DNA from: a virus
Strand: one strand, 5' to 3'
Length of the DNA: 41,951 nucleotides
Virus record (IMG/VR): IMGVR_UViG_3300042988_000048
Location: 1 to 41,951 of that record
Part shown: positions 39,444 to 41,951 of the stretch, one piece after another
How positions within the stretch are numbered: the stretch's first letter is position 1
How the letters are laid out: each line of letters starts with the position of its first letter
The notes under the pieces: model-generated
Seen by the model: the letters and a program-made list of their open reading frames with translations, nothing else
The model's database searches: none
What the model was told of the DNA's origin: nothing
Translations under genes and position numbers: made by a program

Positions 39444-40292
39444 TTATTTTCCTTCCACAAGTTGTGGGTTAAGTTGTGCTATTTGTCTGTAGTTTATAGT
39501 AAGTTCAGTTCCTTTACTACCACCTAAACAACCAGAAATATCTTCTAGTGCACGTAACGCCATATCACCATTTTCAAATAAAACCATTTCACAGTTTGGT
39601 GTAGGGCTGTGGTTAGTGTATCTGCCAGCAGGTGTTCTACGACCATTAATTCGTGTCTTAGCAATAAAAGAACCTTTAGCTATAGGTGCTGTTGTTAGCA
39701 CACCTAAGCCGCTAATTAAAGATTCTGCTACACGTAATTGATTAGGTGCGTCGTAATCTACTAAATCATCTACTTGTACTTGTGCTTGTATTTGTTCTTC
39801 AGTAAATCCAATCTCGTCTAAGAACTTTACGTAATCATCACGTATGTATTGGTGAGTTTCTTCAGCATGTTGTTTAATCAAATTAACATATGCTGTTTTA
39901 TGTTGGTCTTGTTCTAAAAACATTTCCTCAAGTTTGTCAATATCAGTTTCTTCTGTAGCGTAGATATTTTGCCACACCATGTCCTCTAGCACAAGTCCAA
40001 TTTTACGACTACCAGCTTTACCAATAAAAAATAAAGGAGCTTCTACAACTGTAGTAGATTCATCCTCATTAATCATCATTACCTTACCTTGTAACAAAAT
40101 GTTTACATGGTCTTGTTTTTGAATATGTCCTATGGCCATTGTACCTGCAGTCATATGTAATTCACGAATGTATAGACCGGGGCCAAATCTATGATATACA
40201 GGACAAGATGCTTGAGGAAATTCTAACATAATAGGAGTTAAAAACTCAGCAGTTAATGGAAAGTCGCCATCTAACAAAGATAAATCAGACAT
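39444..40292 (-). CDS. Cupin-like plus SET-domain protein (candidate lysine methyltransferase)
   Basis: A 282-residue protein. Residues about 40-115 look like a small cupin-like beta barrel (MAIGHIQKQDHVNILLQGKV, then VVEAPLFFIG). A helical linker follows (120-185). Residues 186-270 match a SET domain: SGLGVLTTAPIAKGSFI, GRYTNHSPTPNC (227-234, the NHS-x-x-PN motif) and GTELTINY (ending Tyr268). SET enzymes methylate lysines of proteins using S-adenosylmethionine. It sits between the tail nozzle and ejection protein genes, so the target may be a virion protein or a host protein reached early. Substrate unknown. Confidence 0.85.
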   Translation of the reverse strand: MSDLSLLDGDFPLTAEFLTPIMLEFPQASCPVYHRFGPGLYIRELHMTAGTMAIGHIQKQDHVNILLQGKVMMINEDESTTVVEAPLFFIGKAGSRKIGLVLEDMVWQNIYATEETDIDKLEEMFLEQDQHKTAYVNLIKQHAEETHQYIRDDYVKFLDEIGFTEEQIQAQVQVDDLVDYDAPNQLRVAESLISGLGVLTTAPIAKGSFIAKTRINGRRTPAGRYTNHSPTPNCEMVLFENGDMALRALEDISGCLGGSKGTELTINYRQIAQLNPQLVEGK

Positions 40293-41951
40293 TAGTATTT
40301 CCTACAAAAGTTCCTGTCCAACCTACAATTTGCATGTCCTTACCTTCTTCACTTGCAAACTTAAATTGTACAGCTTTACCACGACCACGAAGCTTGTTAC
40401 GGCTAATAACTAGTGGATACCCATCATCAAACGGGTCACCAGCATCAGCTAAAAACAAACGACGCTGCTTATATACTTGTACAGGGTCTTGCCATTTACC
40501 AGCATATGCGCTATCTGTGAAGTCCCAACGGCTTTGCATTAGACAGCTAGATTCGTTTAAAGGCTCTGCATTGTCATCAAATGCTGTTTCAGTACGACGC
40601 ATAAACACTGTTAGATATTGACCTGTCTTGCTACGTGCAGGGCCGTTGTTGCCCATGTTGTAGCCTGTCAACACATAGGCATCTTGTTCTACACCAGCAT
40701 TGTCAAACGTATACCAATCAGCAAACTTAGTTGCACTATCACGTGTATTCAACAAATCAGCAAATGTAATTGAATAGTCGTTACTAGTAACAGGGTGCAA
40801 TACTAAGAACTTAAACTGTTGGAATGTACCGTTAACAACTGGAAGCGTAGCTACAACACTGTCTGTACTAGCTAACACATCAGATGTGCCAGCAATAATT
40901 TCATAGTCAATTTCTGTTGTAGAGGTTTCTTTAGTTACTTCTAAACTAACAGGGATGACACCTAATGTGTTGTCAAAACTAAACCAGTACCAAGCACCTA
41001 AACGTAAGTCTAATGCCAATACTGTGTCTTTGTTATAGCGACCATTACTAGTAGTATTTTCTTCTGAAGAAGAATACAACCAGTAGACAATTTTGTTAGT
41101 AACGTTATAACTACCCTCAGCATACAGCTTATTAACTGTAGGAATGTCTTGATAGAAGGTTTTAATATTCTTGTCACTAGCGTTTTGTGCAAGGAAGCCT
41201 CCGCCTTGGTCTGGAGACAATGTGTAAATACCATTATTACTCCAATATACAATAGAGTCTTCAACTTGTACAATTGACTTAGTAGCAGTACAACCTACGT
41301 TGGTAATGCGTTCCACTGAGTAATCTGCAGCAGTGAATCCACTGTTACTAGTACCAGCAATAAACCATGCGCCGTTAGTAGCTAACACAATAATACCACG
41401 ACCTAGTGGTTGTAAGCCTGTAATTTCACCTGCTTCAGGAATCTGAATAGTGCCGCCATCGTTATCTAACAAATCACTAAACACTTCAGAGGTAGGGTCA
41501 TTTACTTGATAGCAATTACCAGCCTTGCTAGTTTCTGTTAACACTTGACTAAAGTAAATAGTACCTAGTTGTCCAGCACTCTTAACGCCAGCATACCACA
41601 CACGACCAGCGAAGAAAGCACACAGCTTAGGACGATAGGCAGTAGACGTAATGATGCCACTACGGTTGGAGTAAAAAGCATCTAAGATGTAACGACCTTT
41701 AGGAGCAGGAGAACTACCAAAGTCTTGTTTGTTTAATAGAGCAGCATCAAATACATCGCTGCTATTCTTACCATCAGTCCAACGTTTAGAGTTGGCAGGT
41801 AGCTTGTCGCTGTTAGCAGATTTGTATGTAGCAATTTGAGTATCAGTCCAACCTTGATTGTATAGGTTGTACAAAGCTTTAGTGTAGAAACTACCCCACT
41901 CAGTTTGTGTCTTTTCTGTATCTACAGAATAAGGGCTAGCAAAGCCCTCAA
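40285..41951 (-). CDS. Partial tail nozzle protein (T7 gp12/tail tubular B-like), 5' end missing
   Basis: The frame is open to the right edge, giving at least 555 residues without a start. An internal TTG at 41874 would give 529 residues, but the codons upstream of it are open, so the true start is outside the window. Repeated beta-rich segments (GRVWYAGVKSAGQLGTIYFS, then GIIVLATNGAWFIAG and SNNGIYTLSPDQGG) match tail nozzle proteins that form the lower tail tube. The usual family length of about 800 or more suggests that roughly a third is missing. It overlaps the cupin-SET gene by 8 nt. Confidence 0.85.
   Translation of the reverse strand, partial: EGFASPYSVDTEKTQTEWGSFYTKALYNLYNQGWTDTQIATYKSANSDKLPANSKRWTDGKNSSDVFDAALLNKQDFGSSPAPKGRYILDAFYSNRSGIITSTAYRPKLCAFFAGRVWYAGVKSAGQLGTIYFSQVLTETSKAGNCYQVNDPTSEVFSDLLDNDGGTIQIPEAGEITGLQPLGRGIIVLATNGAWFIAGTSNSGFTAADYSVERITNVGCTATKSIVQVEDSIVYWSNNGIYTLSPDQGGGFLAQNASDKNIKTFYQDIPTVNKLYAEGSYNVTNKIVYWLYSSSEENTTSNGRYNKDTVLALDLRLGAWYWFSFDNTLGVIPVSLEVTKETSTTEIDYEIIAGTSDVLASTDSVVATLPVVNGTFQQFKFLVLHPVTSNDYSITFADLLNTRDSATKFADWYTFDNAGVEQDAYVLTGYNMGNNGPARSKTGQYLTVFMRRTETAFDDNAEPLNESSCLMQSRWDFTDSAYAGKWQDPVQVYKQRRLFLADAGDPFDDGYPLVISRNKLRGRGKAVQFKFASEEGKDMQIVGWTGTFVGNTNV

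Overview
The window is most of the genome of a tailed, short-tailed (podovirus-like) double-stranded DNA phage. The virion genes follow the T7 plan: large terminase, portal, a tail-nozzle-like protein, then three internal virion proteins. The replication genes are also T7-like in kind (family A DNA polymerase, primase, ring helicase). No phage RNA polymerase, integrase, repressor or tRNA gene is visible, so it looks lytic and dependent on host RNA polymerase. The B12-dependent ribonucleotide reductase, ThyX, MazG-type protein, CobS/CobT-like pair and AT-rich composition resemble phages of aquatic bacteria, but the host cannot be named from the sequence.

Layout. (1) 1-9694, minus strand: tail fibres, a membrane/lysis cassette, small packaging-associated genes, large terminase, portal, and the first 32 codons of a probable scaffold gene running off the left edge. 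(2) 9695-10976: a 1.28-kb divergent control region with hairpins, paired repeats, G-tracts, a very AT-rich block, five near-identical rightward promoter-like units and a leader that can fold. (3) 10977-30202, plus strand: a tightly packed early/middle operon, mostly joined by 1-20-nt overlaps. It carries small unknown genes, a VWA plus AAA+ pair, separate primase and helicase, DNA polymerase, a possible single-strand-binding protein, a Cas4-like nuclease, a phosphoesterase, ThyX, HNH, MazG, class II ribonucleotide reductase, a glutaredoxin, an ECF-type sigma factor and a DUF3310 protein. (4) A bidirectional terminator at 30204-30227. (5) 30228-41951, minus strand: a lytic transglycosylase, internal virion proteins (one of 2016 residues with two HExxH motifs), a cupin plus SET-domain protein, and a tail nozzle protein cut by the right edge.

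Both edges lie inside leftward virion genes. The late operon therefore probably runs from 9694 through the left edge, through an unseen segment (rest of scaffold, major capsid, tail tube A, start of the nozzle gene), and back in at the right edge to 30228. That is expected if the genome was circular or permuted when assembled; it is an inference.

The most unusual signals are regulatory. Five promoter-like units share an exact 26-nt geometry with 11-bp direct repeats and no recognisable -35 box. A perfect palindrome, TTACTAGTAA, was found 16 times by eye, 15 of them between 10.2 and 40.8 kb within or next to early genes or coding regions, in both reading frames that avoid a stop as well as in non-coding DNA. 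The virion-located cupin-SET fusion and the VWA/AAA+ pair are the most interesting protein findings.
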